From: Oscillospiraceae bacterium | GTDB lineage: Bacteria > Bacillota_A > Clostridia > Oscillospirales > Oscillospiraceae | Direction of reading: 5' to 3' | DNA: 23,159 nt | NCBI GenBank assembly: GCA_017415945.1 | Contig: JAFQDR010000123.1 | Coordinates: 1 to 23,159 of the forward strand | Part shown: piece by piece, positions 15,324-23,159 of the stretch | Position numbering within the stretch: the first letter of the stretch is position 1 | Layout of the letters: every line of letters starts with the position of its first letter | Made by a program: the position numbers and the translations under genes | Notes under the pieces: model-generated | The model's database searches: none | What the model was told of the DNA's origin: nothing | What the model saw: the letters and a program-made list of their open reading frames with translations, nothing else

Positions 15324-16139
15324 ATGTCCAAGCTCACCAATATTTTGATCGGGACTGCTGTTGTGGCAGGTGCCGCCGCGGCCTTTGCCCTTGCTCCCGC
15401 AAAGGCGGAGAAGGAGAAAAAGGCACCCTTCCTTGGAAGATATTATGCCCACCGCGGTCTCCACAGCGGGGACGAGCGGGTGCCCGAAAACAGCCTGCCC
15501 GCCTTCCGTCTGGCTGCTGAAATGGGCTACGGCATCGAGCTGGACGTGCATATTACCAAGGACGACCAAATCATCGTCTTCCACGATGACGACCTGCTGC
15601 GTATGTGCGGGGTGGATGCCAAGACCGAGGACTTCACCTATGACGAGCTGCTGCAGCTGCGTCTGCTGGGCACCGAGCATCACATTCCCCTGTTTACCGA
15701 GGTGCTGGCGGTCTATGCAGGTGCGGGCCCCATGGTGCTGGAGCTGAAAACAGGCCCCCGCAAGTATGAGCTGTGCGAGAAGACCTGTGCTCTGCTGGAG
15801 AATTATGTGGGGGACGTGTGCATTGAGAGCTTCGACCCCCGTATTGTGGGCTGGTGGAAGAAGAATGCTCCTAAATACATCCGCGGTCAGCTTGCCCAGC
15901 CTATGGAGTTCTATACGGAGCAGCCCAAGCCCTTGGCATTTGCCTTGGCCCACAGCCTTACCAATTTCATTGGCAGACCCCATTTCATTGCCTATAAGCT
16001 GGGGAAGAAGCCTCTGGGTACCCGCATTGCGGAGCTGATGGGGGCCATGAAGTTCAGCTGGACCAGCAAGAGCCTGACGGATAAGAAAAATCAGGACGGC
16101 ATTATCTTTGAACAGTACAGCCCCGATATATGGCTGTGA
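15324..16139 (+). CDS. Glycerophosphodiester phosphodiesterase family protein
   Basis: Hydrolyses glycerophosphodiesters, such as deacylated phospholipid headgroups or teichoic-acid pieces, to glycerol-3-phosphate and an alcohol. It is 271 residues. The start at 15324 is preferred because AAGGAG sits 7 nt upstream; the ATG at 15318 is too close. An N-terminal hydrophobic segment (6-26, with VVAGAAAAFALAPA) suggests membrane anchoring or export. GDPD hallmarks follow: YAHRGLHS (His43, Arg44), ENSLPAF, GIELDVHITKD (Glu72, Asp74), VFHDDDLLRM (His87) and VLELKTG. All the key acidic and histidine residues are present. It is divergent from the MFS transporter and converges on the DUF2812-like gene. 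Confidence 0.92.
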   Translation: MSKLTNILIGTAVVAGAAAAFALAPAKAEKEKKAPFLGRYYAHRGLHSGDERVPENSLPAFRLAAEMGYGIELDVHITKDDQIIVFHDDDLLRMCGVDAKTEDFTYDELLQLRLLGTEHHIPLFTEVLAVYAGAGPMVLELKTGPRKYELCEKTCALLENYVGDVCIESFDPRIVGWWKKNAPKYIRGQLAQPMEFYTEQPKPLAFALAHSLTNFIGRPHFIAYKLGKKPLGTRIAELMGAMKFSWTSKSLTDKKNQDGIIFEQYSPDIWL

Positions 16140-16146
16140 AATATGC

Positions 16147-16180
16147 AAACCCCTCCGTGTTTCACATGGAGGGGTTGATT
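16147..16180. terminator. Hairpin between converging genes, probable two-way terminator
   Basis: Arms AACCCCTCC / GGAGGGGTT (16148-16176), followed on the plus strand by GATTTGTGG. It starts about 8 nt after the phosphodiesterase stop. The T run is poor. Confidence 0.6.
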
Positions 16181-16198
16181 TGTGGTTATGCCTTGATT

Positions 16199-16792
16199 TT
16201 AGATGGCGGTGGGTACGGTGAAGACTGCAATGACCATAGCAATGATGGTCACAATGCTGACGATGAGAGTCAGCCGCTTGTGCTTGGGGTTGGGGGGCTG
16301 CACATCGGTGTTCAGCTTGCCCTTGGCAATGTCACCGCCGCGCTTGTAGTCCATGAAAATCAGCACCAGCCATGCAAGCTCTGCCATGACGGTGACGGCA
16401 GCGGCACCCAGAAACAGCGGAGATGCCGTGGCATAACCCCGATACACTGCGTCCAGAATGGCAAACAATGCCACCATCAGTGCCAGCGCATAGAAGGGGA
16501 TTTTGCGGTCACGGGCTGCCAGCTCGGAGTCCTTTACATAGGAAGCTGCGGGCAGGGCGGTTTTGTCTTGGGATTCGTAAATATACAGCTTGCCCCAGTA
16601 GTGGGTATAGCCTGTGGGCTTGCCCTCGGGAATATACCGCACACGATAGTGGTACTGGTGGTCGATGTATTTTTTGAAGGTGGGGAAGACCCCATCCATT
16701 TTTACAAGCCGATAGCCTGCCATGGACTGCTTGTTCAGCCATTCCTCAATGGCACGGACATCATATTGCTGATAGGGGAGAAATTTACGCAT
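16199..16792 (-). CDS. DUF2812-like membrane protein
   Basis: A 197-residue protein of unknown function. The start MRKFLPYQQYD is placed at 16792, with AAAGGA about 11 nt upstream; an upstream in-frame extension to 16897 crosses the likely promoter. Residues 1-95 are soluble with EEWLNKQSMAGYRLVKMDG and YHYRVRYIPEG, a pattern like DUF2812. Hydrophobic segments follow at about 97-117, 123-146 and 172-195. DUF2812 proteins are common in Firmicutes, often next to PadR regulators, but none is present here. The domain assignment is by pattern only. Confidence 0.78.
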   Translation of the reverse strand: MRKFLPYQQYDVRAIEEWLNKQSMAGYRLVKMDGVFPTFKKYIDHQYHYRVRYIPEGKPTGYTHYWGKLYIYESQDKTALPAASYVKDSELAARDRKIPFYALALMVALFAILDAVYRGYATASPLFLGAAAVTVMAELAWLVLIFMDYKRGGDIAKGKLNTDVQPPNPKHKRLTLIVSIVTIIAMVIAVFTVPTAI

Positions 16793-16829
16793 GAGCTTAT
16801 GTTCCTTTGGTTTTTGGTAATATGGAGAC

Positions 16830-16858
16830 AGTATAGCACAAGAAATCCAAATGGGGAA
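16830..16858 (-). promoter_or_regulatory. Weak candidate promoter of the DUF2812-like gene
   Basis: TATACT on the minus strand (16830-16835), 37 nt upstream of the start. No good -35 at the right distance. Confidence 0.3.
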
Positions 16859-16887
16859 TATGAAAATGTACGATATGCGGGGAAAAC

Positions 16888-16910
16888 GGGCGAACATTGT
16901 TCGCCCCTAC
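16888..16910. repeat. Minimal GTAGGG/CCCTAC-type palindrome
   Basis: GGGCGAACA / TGTTCGCCC, followed by CTAC: a single-hairpin member of the family seen at 4178, 6459, 10809 and 11395. Confidence 0.6.
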
Positions 16911-16942
16911 ATTATTTAATTGTGTCAGAAACATTCTTTCGG

Positions 16943-16970
16943 TTGAAAACGTCGTAATTTGTGTTATAAT
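16943..16970 (+). promoter_or_regulatory. Promoter of the htpG operon
   Basis: TTGAAA (16943-16948), a 16-nt spacer and TATAAT (16965-16970). The leader to the htpG start is about 150 nt. No CIRCE element (TTAGCACTC inverted repeat) was seen. Confidence 0.65.
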
Positions 16971-17039
16971 ACTATATTGCAGAATTGTACAATCGAAAAG
17001 TATGTCTTTCGAACAGTGACCCTTTGCATGGTGAATGTG

Positions 17040-17088
17040 AATCCCTCCACCGCAAGCGGTCCCCCCTCCCTTTCGGCAAGGGAGGCTA
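17040..17088 (+). repeat. CAAGGGGG-type half unit inside the htpG leader
   Basis: CCGCAAGCGG followed by CCTCCCTT / AAGGGAGG around TCGGC. It forms two hairpins in the transcribed leader, ending 38 nt before the start codon. It matches the right end of the unit at 8462-8650. Confidence 0.65.
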
Positions 17089-17126
17089 TAAACGGTATAT
17101 TATTATTTCATATACAGGAGGCCAAT

Positions 17127-19034
17127 ATGGCAAAGAAACAGTTCAAAGCAGAATCCAAGCGTTTGCTGGATCTGATGATCAATTCCATCTACACCCACAA
17201 GGAAATTTTCCTCCGTGAAATTATTTCCAATGCATCCGATGCCATCGACAAGCTGTGCTATGCCTCTCTCACCGACGAGAACGTGCCCTACACCCGTGAT
17301 GACTACAAGATCAAGATCTTCGTGGATCCCGAAGCCCGTACCATTACCGTCAGCGACAACGGGATCGGCATGAATCAGGAGGACATGGAAAAGAATCTGG
17401 GCGTGATCGCACAGTCCGGCTCTCTGAAGTTTAAGAGCGAAAACGGTGAGCTCATGGAGGACAGCTCCATCATCGGTCAGTTCGGCGTAGGCTTCTACTC
17501 CGCCTTTATGGTGTCCGACTTCGTTACCGTCAAGAGTCTGAAGTACGGCGAAACCGTGGGGGCAAAGTGGGAATCCGCAGGCACCACCGGCTACACCGTA
17601 TCCGAGTGCCCCGAAAAGACCACCGTTGGCACCGATGTCATCATGCACATTAAGCCCGATACCGACGGGGAAAAGTTCACCGGCTACATGGACAAGTTCA
17701 TCATCCGCGATCTGGTGCGCAAGTACTCCGATTACATCCGCTGGCCCATTGCCATGGACATTGAAGACCCCCACTGGGTAGAGTCCGAAGAACTGGACGA
17801 GCAGGGCCGTCCCAAGTACGAATTTATCACCGACATGGTGGAAGTGGTGATGAACACCCAGGTTCCCATCTGGCAGCGCAGCAAGAGCGAGGTGTCCGAT
17901 GAGGAGTGCATGGAATACTACAAGAAGATGTTCTATGACACCAAGGATCCCGTTTCCGTCATTCGTGTGAACGCCGAGGGCAGCATCACCTACAAGGCTA
18001 TGCTGTTTATTCCCTCCACCCCCTCCGCTGACTTCTACTCCCGTGACTTTAAGCCCGGTTTGCGCCTGTACTCCAACGGCGTGATGATCATGGAATACTG
18101 CGGGGACATTCTGCCCGACTGCTTCCGCTTTGTCCGCGGCGTGGTGGACAGCCCCGATCTGAGCCTGAATATCTCCCGCGAAATTCTGCAGCACGACCGT
18201 CAGCTCCGTGTCATCTCCAATAATCTGACCAAGAAGGTCAAGGGTGAGCTCATTAAGATGCGCAACAACGACCGTGAAAAGTACGAGGAGTTCTACGCAG
18301 CCTTCGGGCATCAGCTGAAGTTCTCCACCGTTTCCGCCAAGGAAGATATGCGTGAGATGGTGCGTGACCTGCTGCTGTTCCATGTGGATACCGACCGCCA
18401 GTGCACCCTGCAGGAATATGTGGACAATATGCCCGAGGGTCAGGACCGTATCTACTATGTCTGCGCAGATAACCTTCGCACCGCCATGCGTATGCCCCAG
18501 ACCGAGGCAGTCCGCCGCAAGGGCTACGAGGTGCTGTATCTCACCGATCCTGTGGACGAATTTGTGGTTCGTGCCCTGGATCATCAGGGTGAGGCCTTCT
18601 TCCAGAACGTGTCCAAGGGCGATCTGGGTCTGTTCTCCGAGGAGGAAAAGGCAGAGACCGCAAAGGCCATGGAGGAAGAAAAGGAACTGCTGGAATTTAT
18701 GCTGGACACTCTGAAGGGTCAGGTGGTGGACGTGCGCTTCTCCACCAGTCTGGTATCCTACCCCGTGTGCCTGACCAGCGAAGGTCAGATCACTCTCGAA
18801 ATGGAACGCTATTTCCGCTCCGTACCCGGTGACGACGGCACCGTTCGTGCTGCCCGTGTGCTGGAAATCAACGCCAAGCACCCCTCTATCGAAAAGGTAC
18901 GGGAGGCTTACAAGAACGACAGAGAACGCTGCGTCCATATGACCAAGGTTCTGTTCGGGCAGGCATCCCTCATTGCGGGTATGCCCATTGACGACCCCGC
19001 GGAATACACCGAGCTGGTGTGCTCTCTGTTCTAA
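17127..19034 (+). CDS. htpG: Molecular chaperone HtpG (Hsp90)
   Basis: ATP-dependent cytoplasmic chaperone of the Hsp90 family. It is 635 residues, as usual for bacteria. The start MAKKQFKAESKRLLDLM at 17127 is set by CAGGAGG 6 nt upstream; the longer in-frame opening (from 16959) runs through the leader repeat and is rejected. ATP-site motifs of the GHKL fold are visible: LREIISNASDA (29-39, with Glu31 and Asn35), DNGIGM (77-82) and GQFGVGFYSAFM (117-128). The middle domain has LFIPSTPSADFYSRD and SREILQHDRQLRVI with the conserved Arg. The C-terminal dimerisation region follows. It is first in a run with hemW, vanW-like and metG. Confidence 0.97.
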   Translation: MAKKQFKAESKRLLDLMINSIYTHKEIFLREIISNASDAIDKLCYASLTDENVPYTRDDYKIKIFVDPEARTITVSDNGIGMNQEDMEKNLGVIAQSGSLKFKSENGELMEDSSIIGQFGVGFYSAFMVSDFVTVKSLKYGETVGAKWESAGTTGYTVSECPEKTTVGTDVIMHIKPDTDGEKFTGYMDKFIIRDLVRKYSDYIRWPIAMDIEDPHWVESEELDEQGRPKYEFITDMVEVVMNTQVPIWQRSKSEVSDEECMEYYKKMFYDTKDPVSVIRVNAEGSITYKAMLFIPSTPSADFYSRDFKPGLRLYSNGVMIMEYCGDILPDCFRFVRGVVDSPDLSLNISREILQHDRQLRVISNNLTKKVKGELIKMRNNDREKYEEFYAAFGHQLKFSTVSAKEDMREMVRDLLLFHVDTDRQCTLQEYVDNMPEGQDRIYYVCADNLRTAMRMPQTEAVRRKGYEVLYLTDPVDEFVVRALDHQGEAFFQNVSKGDLGLFSEEEKAETAKAMEEEKELLEFMLDTLKGQVVDVRFSTSLVSYPVCLTSEGQITLEMERYFRSVPGDDGTVRAARVLEINAKHPSIEKVREAYKNDRERCVHMTKVLFGQASLIAGMPIDDPAEYTELVCSLF

Positions 19035-19058
19035 TTACAAAGGAAAGGAGCGGCTGCT

Positions 19059-20321
19059 ATGCAGACACCGCAAACCTTAGGCTTATATATCCACATTCCT
19101 TTCTGCGCCAGCAAGTGCGGATACTGTGACTTTTACTCCTGCGCAGGGAAGGAAACCATGATGCAGGCGTATCAGGATGCCCTGCTGACCCATATTGAGG
19201 AATCCCTGCCCCGTATGCAGCCCTACTTCATCGATACGGTGTATTTCGGCGGCGGCACCCCCAGCTACTACGGTGCGGAGTTCCTGTGCGAAATTTTGCA
19301 GGTCATCAAGTCCGGGGGCAGACTGCTGCGGGATGCGGAGATCACCGTGGAAATGAATCCCGACAGTATGCAGCTGGCTGACCTGCGGATGCTGCATAAG
19401 GAAGGGGTCAACCGCATATCCATGGGTGTGCAGTCGGCAAACAACGAGGTGCTCAAGACCATCGGCAGACGGCATACCTACGCCCAGGCCTTCAAGGCCT
19501 ATACCTCCGCAAGACAGGCGGGCTTCAAGAACATCAGCGTGGATCTGATGTATGGACTCCCCGGGCAGTCCAAGGAGGACTGGGCGGATACCCTCAGCAA
19601 GATCATCCGCTGGAAGCCCGATCATATTTCCTGCTATGGGCTGCGTTTGGAGGAAGGTACCCCCATGTATGAGGTGTACCACGATACCCCCGTCATCCCC
19701 GATGACGACACCCAGGCGGATATGTACATTTATGCCGCGGAATATCTGGAGCGCTTCGGCTTCAAGCGGTATGAGATCTCCAACTTCGCCCACCGAGGCT
19801 TCGACTCTCTCCACAACTCCCGCTACTGGAAGCAGGAGGATTACATGGGCTTCGGCCCCGGTGCCCACTCCTATGTGGACGGGCTGCGTTACAGCTATGT
19901 CAGTGACCTGAAGCAGTATATCGATGGGGTCATGAAGGGCGGAGAGATCGTAGACGAATACGAAAAAATCGACGGTCTGGAAGTGGCCAATGAATATGTC
20001 ATGCTGCGAATGCGCATGGCAGAGGGCATCGACCCCGCAGACTACACCAAGCGCTTCCGTGCGGACTTTGGCCCCCTGGAGGAAAAGCTCCGCTTCTTTG
20101 AAGAAAAGGGCTGGACCGAGCAGCGGGAAAACGGCAGCTGGTGCTTTACCACATCGGGCTTCTTGGTGTCCAACATCCTCATCAACGAGCTGCTGGATGT
20201 GCAGGCACAGCAGAATGCCATCGGCGTGCCCTATATTCTGGACATTCTGGAGCAGCGGGAGCGGGAAGAACTGCCTATGAGCGACGAGGAACTGTTCCTG
20301 CAGTCCATGAGAGGCCTGTAA
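19059..20321 (+). CDS. hemW: Radical SAM protein HemW, heme chaperone family
   Basis: A 420-residue cytoplasmic radical SAM protein. The iron-sulfur motif CASKCGYCDF (Cys16, Cys20, Cys23) follows LYIHIPFC. VYFGGGTPS and VEMNPDS complete the SAM-binding region. The later HNSRYWKQEDYMGFGPGAHSY segment is characteristic of HemW/HemN relatives. The fourth cysteine of true HemN (CxxxCxxCxC) is absent: the residue pattern is CDF, so this is HemW, not oxygen-independent coproporphyrinogen oxidase. HemW is known to bind heme and deliver it to acceptor proteins. It starts 24 nt after htpG, with AAAGGAGCGG upstream. hrcA/dnaK, its common neighbours in other Firmicutes, are absent; here the chaperone neighbour is htpG. 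Confidence 0.94.
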   Translation: MQTPQTLGLYIHIPFCASKCGYCDFYSCAGKETMMQAYQDALLTHIEESLPRMQPYFIDTVYFGGGTPSYYGAEFLCEILQVIKSGGRLLRDAEITVEMNPDSMQLADLRMLHKEGVNRISMGVQSANNEVLKTIGRRHTYAQAFKAYTSARQAGFKNISVDLMYGLPGQSKEDWADTLSKIIRWKPDHISCYGLRLEEGTPMYEVYHDTPVIPDDDTQADMYIYAAEYLERFGFKRYEISNFAHRGFDSLHNSRYWKQEDYMGFGPGAHSYVDGLRYSYVSDLKQYIDGVMKGGEIVDEYEKIDGLEVANEYVMLRMRMAEGIDPADYTKRFRADFGPLEEKLRFFEEKGWTEQRENGSWCFTTSGFLVSNILINELLDVQAQQNAIGVPYILDILEQREREELPMSDEELFLQSMRGL

Positions 20322-20355
20322 TAACCCATGAATTTCCCCAAAGGAGGGGCGATAA

Positions 20356-22434
20356 TTGAAAGAATTTGAACATAATCGGGAGAACGGCGCACTGCTGGAT
20401 GCAGAAGTGGAAGCCATTCTCCGAGAAATAGAGGCAGAGTTCGGGGAGGAGGCTCCTGTGCCTATGCCCGCGCCCGAAGCCGAACCCACGGCAGAGACGG
20501 AGCCCGTGCCCGAGGCAGCAGAGGAAGCAGCTATGGAGACTCGAGACGCTGAGGAAACGGCGGATGAGGCCGCAACCGTACTGTTTGATGCGGTGGAAGC
20601 CGAGGAAGAATCGGACGAGCCGGAGCTGACCGAGGAGCAGATCGAGGCATCCTGCCGTCAGGCACTGGATGAGCTGCTGCCCGAGTCGGCACCCGATGCC
20701 CCCGTATCGGCTGCGCCCCCGGAGCGCAAGAGCCATGTGAAGGCCATTGCGGCAGGCATCGCGGCAGCACTGATTCTCATGTGCGGCGCATTGATCGGCG
20801 GCGTGATCATGCACATTTCCAAGCTGGACACCATTTATCCCAATGTGTGGATGTTTGATGTGGAGCTGGGCGGTCTGACCATGGAAGAAGCGGCAGACCT
20901 GCTGGAGGATCGAGGCTTTGGGGAGGCAGCGGACACTGCCATGAGCCTGAAGTTCCCCGGCGGCAGACTGGCTCTGACCTATGCGGATGTGGGCGTGACC
21001 GCTACCGCAGAGGAAATGGCGGAAGCTGCCTTTGCGTACGGCAGAAGCGGCAGCGTGATCTCCAACGCTCTGCAATATATCCGCAGCGGCACCGTGGGCA
21101 CCGACCTGTCCAATCAAATCATCAGCGAGCCTGCGGAGTCCTACATCAAGTCCCTGCTGGATACGGCGGCGGACGCTGCCCTGGAGCAGCTGGGCAATGA
21201 GGTCGTGTTTGATGCCGATGCTAAGACCCTGACCTTTGTAAAGGGTGCGGCACGGGTGTATCTGGACCGTGGAGCCATGCTGGATATGCTCATGGATGCC
21301 ATTGACGACTGCAAGTACGGCCCCATGAACTATATCCCCGCAGCAGACGACAGTCTGGAAAACGAAATTCCCGACATTTACGAGCAATACTGTGTAGAGC
21401 CCGCGGATGCGGTGTATGATAAGGAAAGCGGCGAGATCTCCGAGGAAGTTATCGGCATGGAGTTTGACAAGGCTGCTGCCATGACCAAGTGGGATGCCGG
21501 GGCTCTGGGCGATACCATCGTGCTGGATGTGACGGTGACTATGCCCAAGTACACCAAGGCCCATTTGGAGGAGGTGCTGTTCCGAACCCAGCTGGCGGAG
21601 AGCGTCACCACCATTGAATGGAGCAGTGAAAAGCGCAAAACCAATATCGCTTTGGCTTGCGAGGCGCTGGACGGTATGGTGCTCATGCCCGGTGAGCAGG
21701 TGGACTACAATGCCGCACTGGGCGAGCGTACCCCCGAGCGTGGTTACCAGCTGGCAGGAGCTTATCAGGCAGGGGAAGTGGTCGCGGCTTACGGCGGCGG
21801 CATCTGTCAGGTATCCTCCGCACTGTATTACTGCTCTCTGCTGAGTAATCTGCAGATCGACGAACGTCAGAACCACAGTATGCGTGTCAACTATATGCCC
21901 ATGGGCTATGACGCTACCGTGTCCTGGGGCGGACCCGAGCTGAAGATCACCAACAACCGTGAGTACCCCATCCGCATCAGTGCGGTGCCCGACGACAAGA
22001 ACCTGACCCTGAGCATTTGGGGCACCGACGACGGTACTTATGTGAAGCTCAGCCGCGGCTCTTGGGGGGCATTTACCGATCCCGCATACCCCGAGGTGCA
22101 GACAGGCAACTACGCACAGGCCACCCGCAAGGTGTACAACAGCACCACCAACGAGCTGATCAGCGAGGAAAAGATGGGCATTGACCTGTATCTGTTCCCC
22201 GAGGGCGAGGTAGAATATCCCAGAGATGATACTGCGGAGACGCCTCCTCCCGAGGCTACCCCCGCGGTGACACCTGTGCCCGAGATCACACCGGCACCTG
22301 AGGTTACGCCCGTACCTACGCCTACCCCGGTGCCCACACCCACACCGGTACCCGAGGTCACACCTACCCTCGTACCGCCTCCGCCTCCCGTGACTGACGA
22401 GGGCAATATCGGCGAAGAGACCCCCGAAGATTAA
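20356..22434 (+). CDS. VanW-family envelope protein with acidic N-terminus and Pro/Thr tail
   Basis: A 692-residue protein starting at TTG (20356), supported by AAGGAGG 8 nt upstream. Residues 1-125 are strongly acidic and Glu/Ala/Pro-rich and should be cytoplasmic. One membrane segment lies at about 129-154 (AIAAGIAAALILMCGALIGG). Outside are two peptidoglycan-binding-like (YoaR/PG_binding_4) regions at about 160-400. The VanW domain follows at about 405-540, with MPGEQVDYNAALGERT (444-459) and AYGGGICQVSSALYYCSLLS (478-497). Residues 545-615 are a small beta domain, and 625-680 a TPVP/TPTP-rich wall-spanning tail. VanW is associated with vancomycin resistance clusters, but its function is unknown and nothing here implies resistance. 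It lies 34 nt after hemW. Confidence 0.9.
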   Translation: MKEFEHNRENGALLDAEVEAILREIEAEFGEEAPVPMPAPEAEPTAETEPVPEAAEEAAMETRDAEETADEAATVLFDAVEAEEESDEPELTEEQIEASCRQALDELLPESAPDAPVSAAPPERKSHVKAIAAGIAAALILMCGALIGGVIMHISKLDTIYPNVWMFDVELGGLTMEEAADLLEDRGFGEAADTAMSLKFPGGRLALTYADVGVTATAEEMAEAAFAYGRSGSVISNALQYIRSGTVGTDLSNQIISEPAESYIKSLLDTAADAALEQLGNEVVFDADAKTLTFVKGAARVYLDRGAMLDMLMDAIDDCKYGPMNYIPAADDSLENEIPDIYEQYCVEPADAVYDKESGEISEEVIGMEFDKAAAMTKWDAGALGDTIVLDVTVTMPKYTKAHLEEVLFRTQLAESVTTIEWSSEKRKTNIALACEALDGMVLMPGEQVDYNAALGERTPERGYQLAGAYQAGEVVAAYGGGICQVSSALYYCSLLSNLQIDERQNHSMRVNYMPMGYDATVSWGGPELKITNNREYPIRISAVPDDKNLTLSIWGTDDGTYVKLSRGSWGAFTDPAYPEVQTGNYAQATRKVYNSTTNELISEEKMGIDLYLFPEGEVEYPRDDTAETPPPEATPAVTPVPEITPAPEVTPVPTPTPVPTPTPVPEVTPTLVPPPPPVTDEGNIGEETPED

Positions 22435-22496
22435 ACACAACCATGCGGCGCTGTTTGCGCTGCGGCGAGAAATAGAGAACGAAGGAGAAACCGACT

Positions 22497-23159
22497 ATGG
22501 AAAACAAGGGTAAGTTTTATATTACAACTCCCATTTACTATCCCTCCGATAAGCTGCACATCGGCCACACTTACTGCACGGTAGTGACCGACACCATCGC
22601 ACGCTACCAGAGACTGCTGGGCAAGGACGTGATGTTCCTGACCGGCACCGACGAGCACGGTCAGAAGATCGAAGAAAAGGCAAAGGAAGCAGGGGTCACC
22701 CCTCAGCAGTTCGTAGACAACATTGTTGAAGGCGAACGCGGTGTTAAGGACCTGTGGAAGCTGATGAACGTCTCTAACGACCGCTTCATTCGCACCACCG
22801 ATGATTACCATGTGGAAGCCATCCAGAAGGTGTTCAAGGCCATGTACGACAACGGCGACATTTACAAGGGCCACTACGAAGGCATGTACTGCACTCCCTG
22901 CGAAAGCTTCTGGACCGAATCCCAGCTGGTGGACGGCAAGTGCCCCGACTGTGGCCGTGCAGTCAAGCCCGCACAGGAGGAGGCATACTTCTTCAAGCTG
23001 AGCAAGTACGCAAAGCCCATTCAGGAGCTGTTGGAGGGCGGCGAGTTCCTGGAGCCCCGTTCCCGCGTCAACGAAATGATCAACAACTTCATCAAGCCCG
23101 GTCTGGAAGACCTGTGCGTATCCCGCACCAGCTTCTCCTGGGGCGTTCCCATTGACTTC
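22497..23159 (+). CDS. metG: Methionyl-tRNA synthetase, N-terminal part (runs off the window)
   Basis: Charges tRNA-Met in the cytoplasm. The first 221 residues are visible. The class I HIGH-type motif KLHIGHTYC (19-27) follows FYITTPIYYPSD, and LTGTDEHGQKIEEKA (48-62) is the methionine-binding region. A zinc-binding CTPC/CPDC cysteine pair set (about 132-135 and 149-152) marks the zinc-containing type. The ending FSWGVPIDF is within the core. The KMSKS motif and any C-terminal tRNA-binding domain lie beyond the window. The start has AAGGAG about 10 nt upstream. It follows the VanW-type gene by 62 nt with no terminator seen. Confidence 0.96.
   Translation, partial: MENKGKFYITTPIYYPSDKLHIGHTYCTVVTDTIARYQRLLGKDVMFLTGTDEHGQKIEEKAKEAGVTPQQFVDNIVEGERGVKDLWKLMNVSNDRFIRTTDDYHVEAIQKVFKAMYDNGDIYKGHYEGMYCTPCESFWTESQLVDGKCPDCGRAVKPAQEEAYFFKLSKYAKPIQELLEGGEFLEPRSRVNEMINNFIKPGLEDLCVSRTSFSWGVPIDF

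Noticed and set aside
16959..17126. N-terminal extension of HtpG
   Set aside because: It reads through the promoter-proximal leader and a repeat half unit; the true start has CAGGAGG and the family-typical N-terminus.
17103..18938. A 611-residue open frame antisense to htpG
   Set aside because: HtpG has all Hsp90 motifs. The antisense frame is rich in His/Gly/Leu as expected from reverse-reading GC-rich codons, and it has no recognisable domain.
20356..22434. Vancomycin resistance cluster suggested by the VanW domain
   Set aside because: No vanH/A/X, vanR/S or ligase gene is present. VanW-domain proteins are widespread in Clostridia without any resistance role.
20275..22440. A 721-residue open frame antisense to the VanW-type gene
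   Set aside because: It overlaps two well-supported genes, shows shadow-type composition and has no supporting ribosome site or domain.

Overview
The window looks like chromosomal DNA from a low-redox gut-type Clostridia, probably Oscillospiraceae/Ruminococcaceae. This is inferred from the gene families (an ACT/UPF0735 protein, an FchA/FolD/Fhs one-carbon set, VanW and HAAS-type proteins), the GC-rich codon use, Gram-positive AGGAGG ribosome sites, and intergenic regions crowded with short palindromic repeats. Nothing in the sequence gives a species. No rRNA, tRNA, CRISPR array, phage gene or transposase was seen.

Layout. At 1-470 (-) is the start of proS (prolyl-tRNA synthetase), divergent from a two-gene unit at 798-2050 (+): a HAAS-like membrane protein carrying 20 tandem 18-bp repeats, and a small single-pass protein. 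A chain of hairpins between two copies of one terminator (2058-2354) separates these from a converging AI-2E/YtvI-type permease (2438-3487, -). A UPF0735 ACT-domain regulator (3662-4108, +) is divergent from the permease. It is followed by an aspartate kinase without the usual C-terminal ACT domains (4368-5105, +). A CapA-type lipoprotein (5257-6342, -) converges on the kinase.

From 6763 to 10757 (+) runs a tetrahydrofolate one-carbon operon: fhs, fchA, folD and a Nudix hydrolase. FolD lacks the residues normally needed for its cyclohydrolase half-reaction, so FchA probably supplies that step. From 10800 to 12000 is a repeat-rich island with one small XRE regulator (10996-11235, -) between two nearly identical ~150-bp repeats. 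Next come gdhA (12050-13399, +), a converging MFS/SLC45-like transporter (13624-15177, -), a divergent glycerophosphodiester phosphodiesterase (15324-16139, +) and a DUF2812-like membrane protein (16199-16792, -).

The last block (17127 to the end, +) is an operon-like run: htpG, hemW, a VanW-family envelope protein and the start of metG.

The most distinctive non-genic content is three families of small palindromic elements. One is a polypurine GTGAAGAGAG family found only between convergent genes here. One is a modular GTAGGG...CCCTAC family. One is a CAAGGGGG/GTCAGCGAAGCTGAC-type family that occurs as full and half units, including inside the one-carbon operon and in the htpG leader. I did not find a clear new defence or biosynthetic system. 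The items most worth following up are the ACT-less kinase, the FolD/FchA division of labour and the repeat families.
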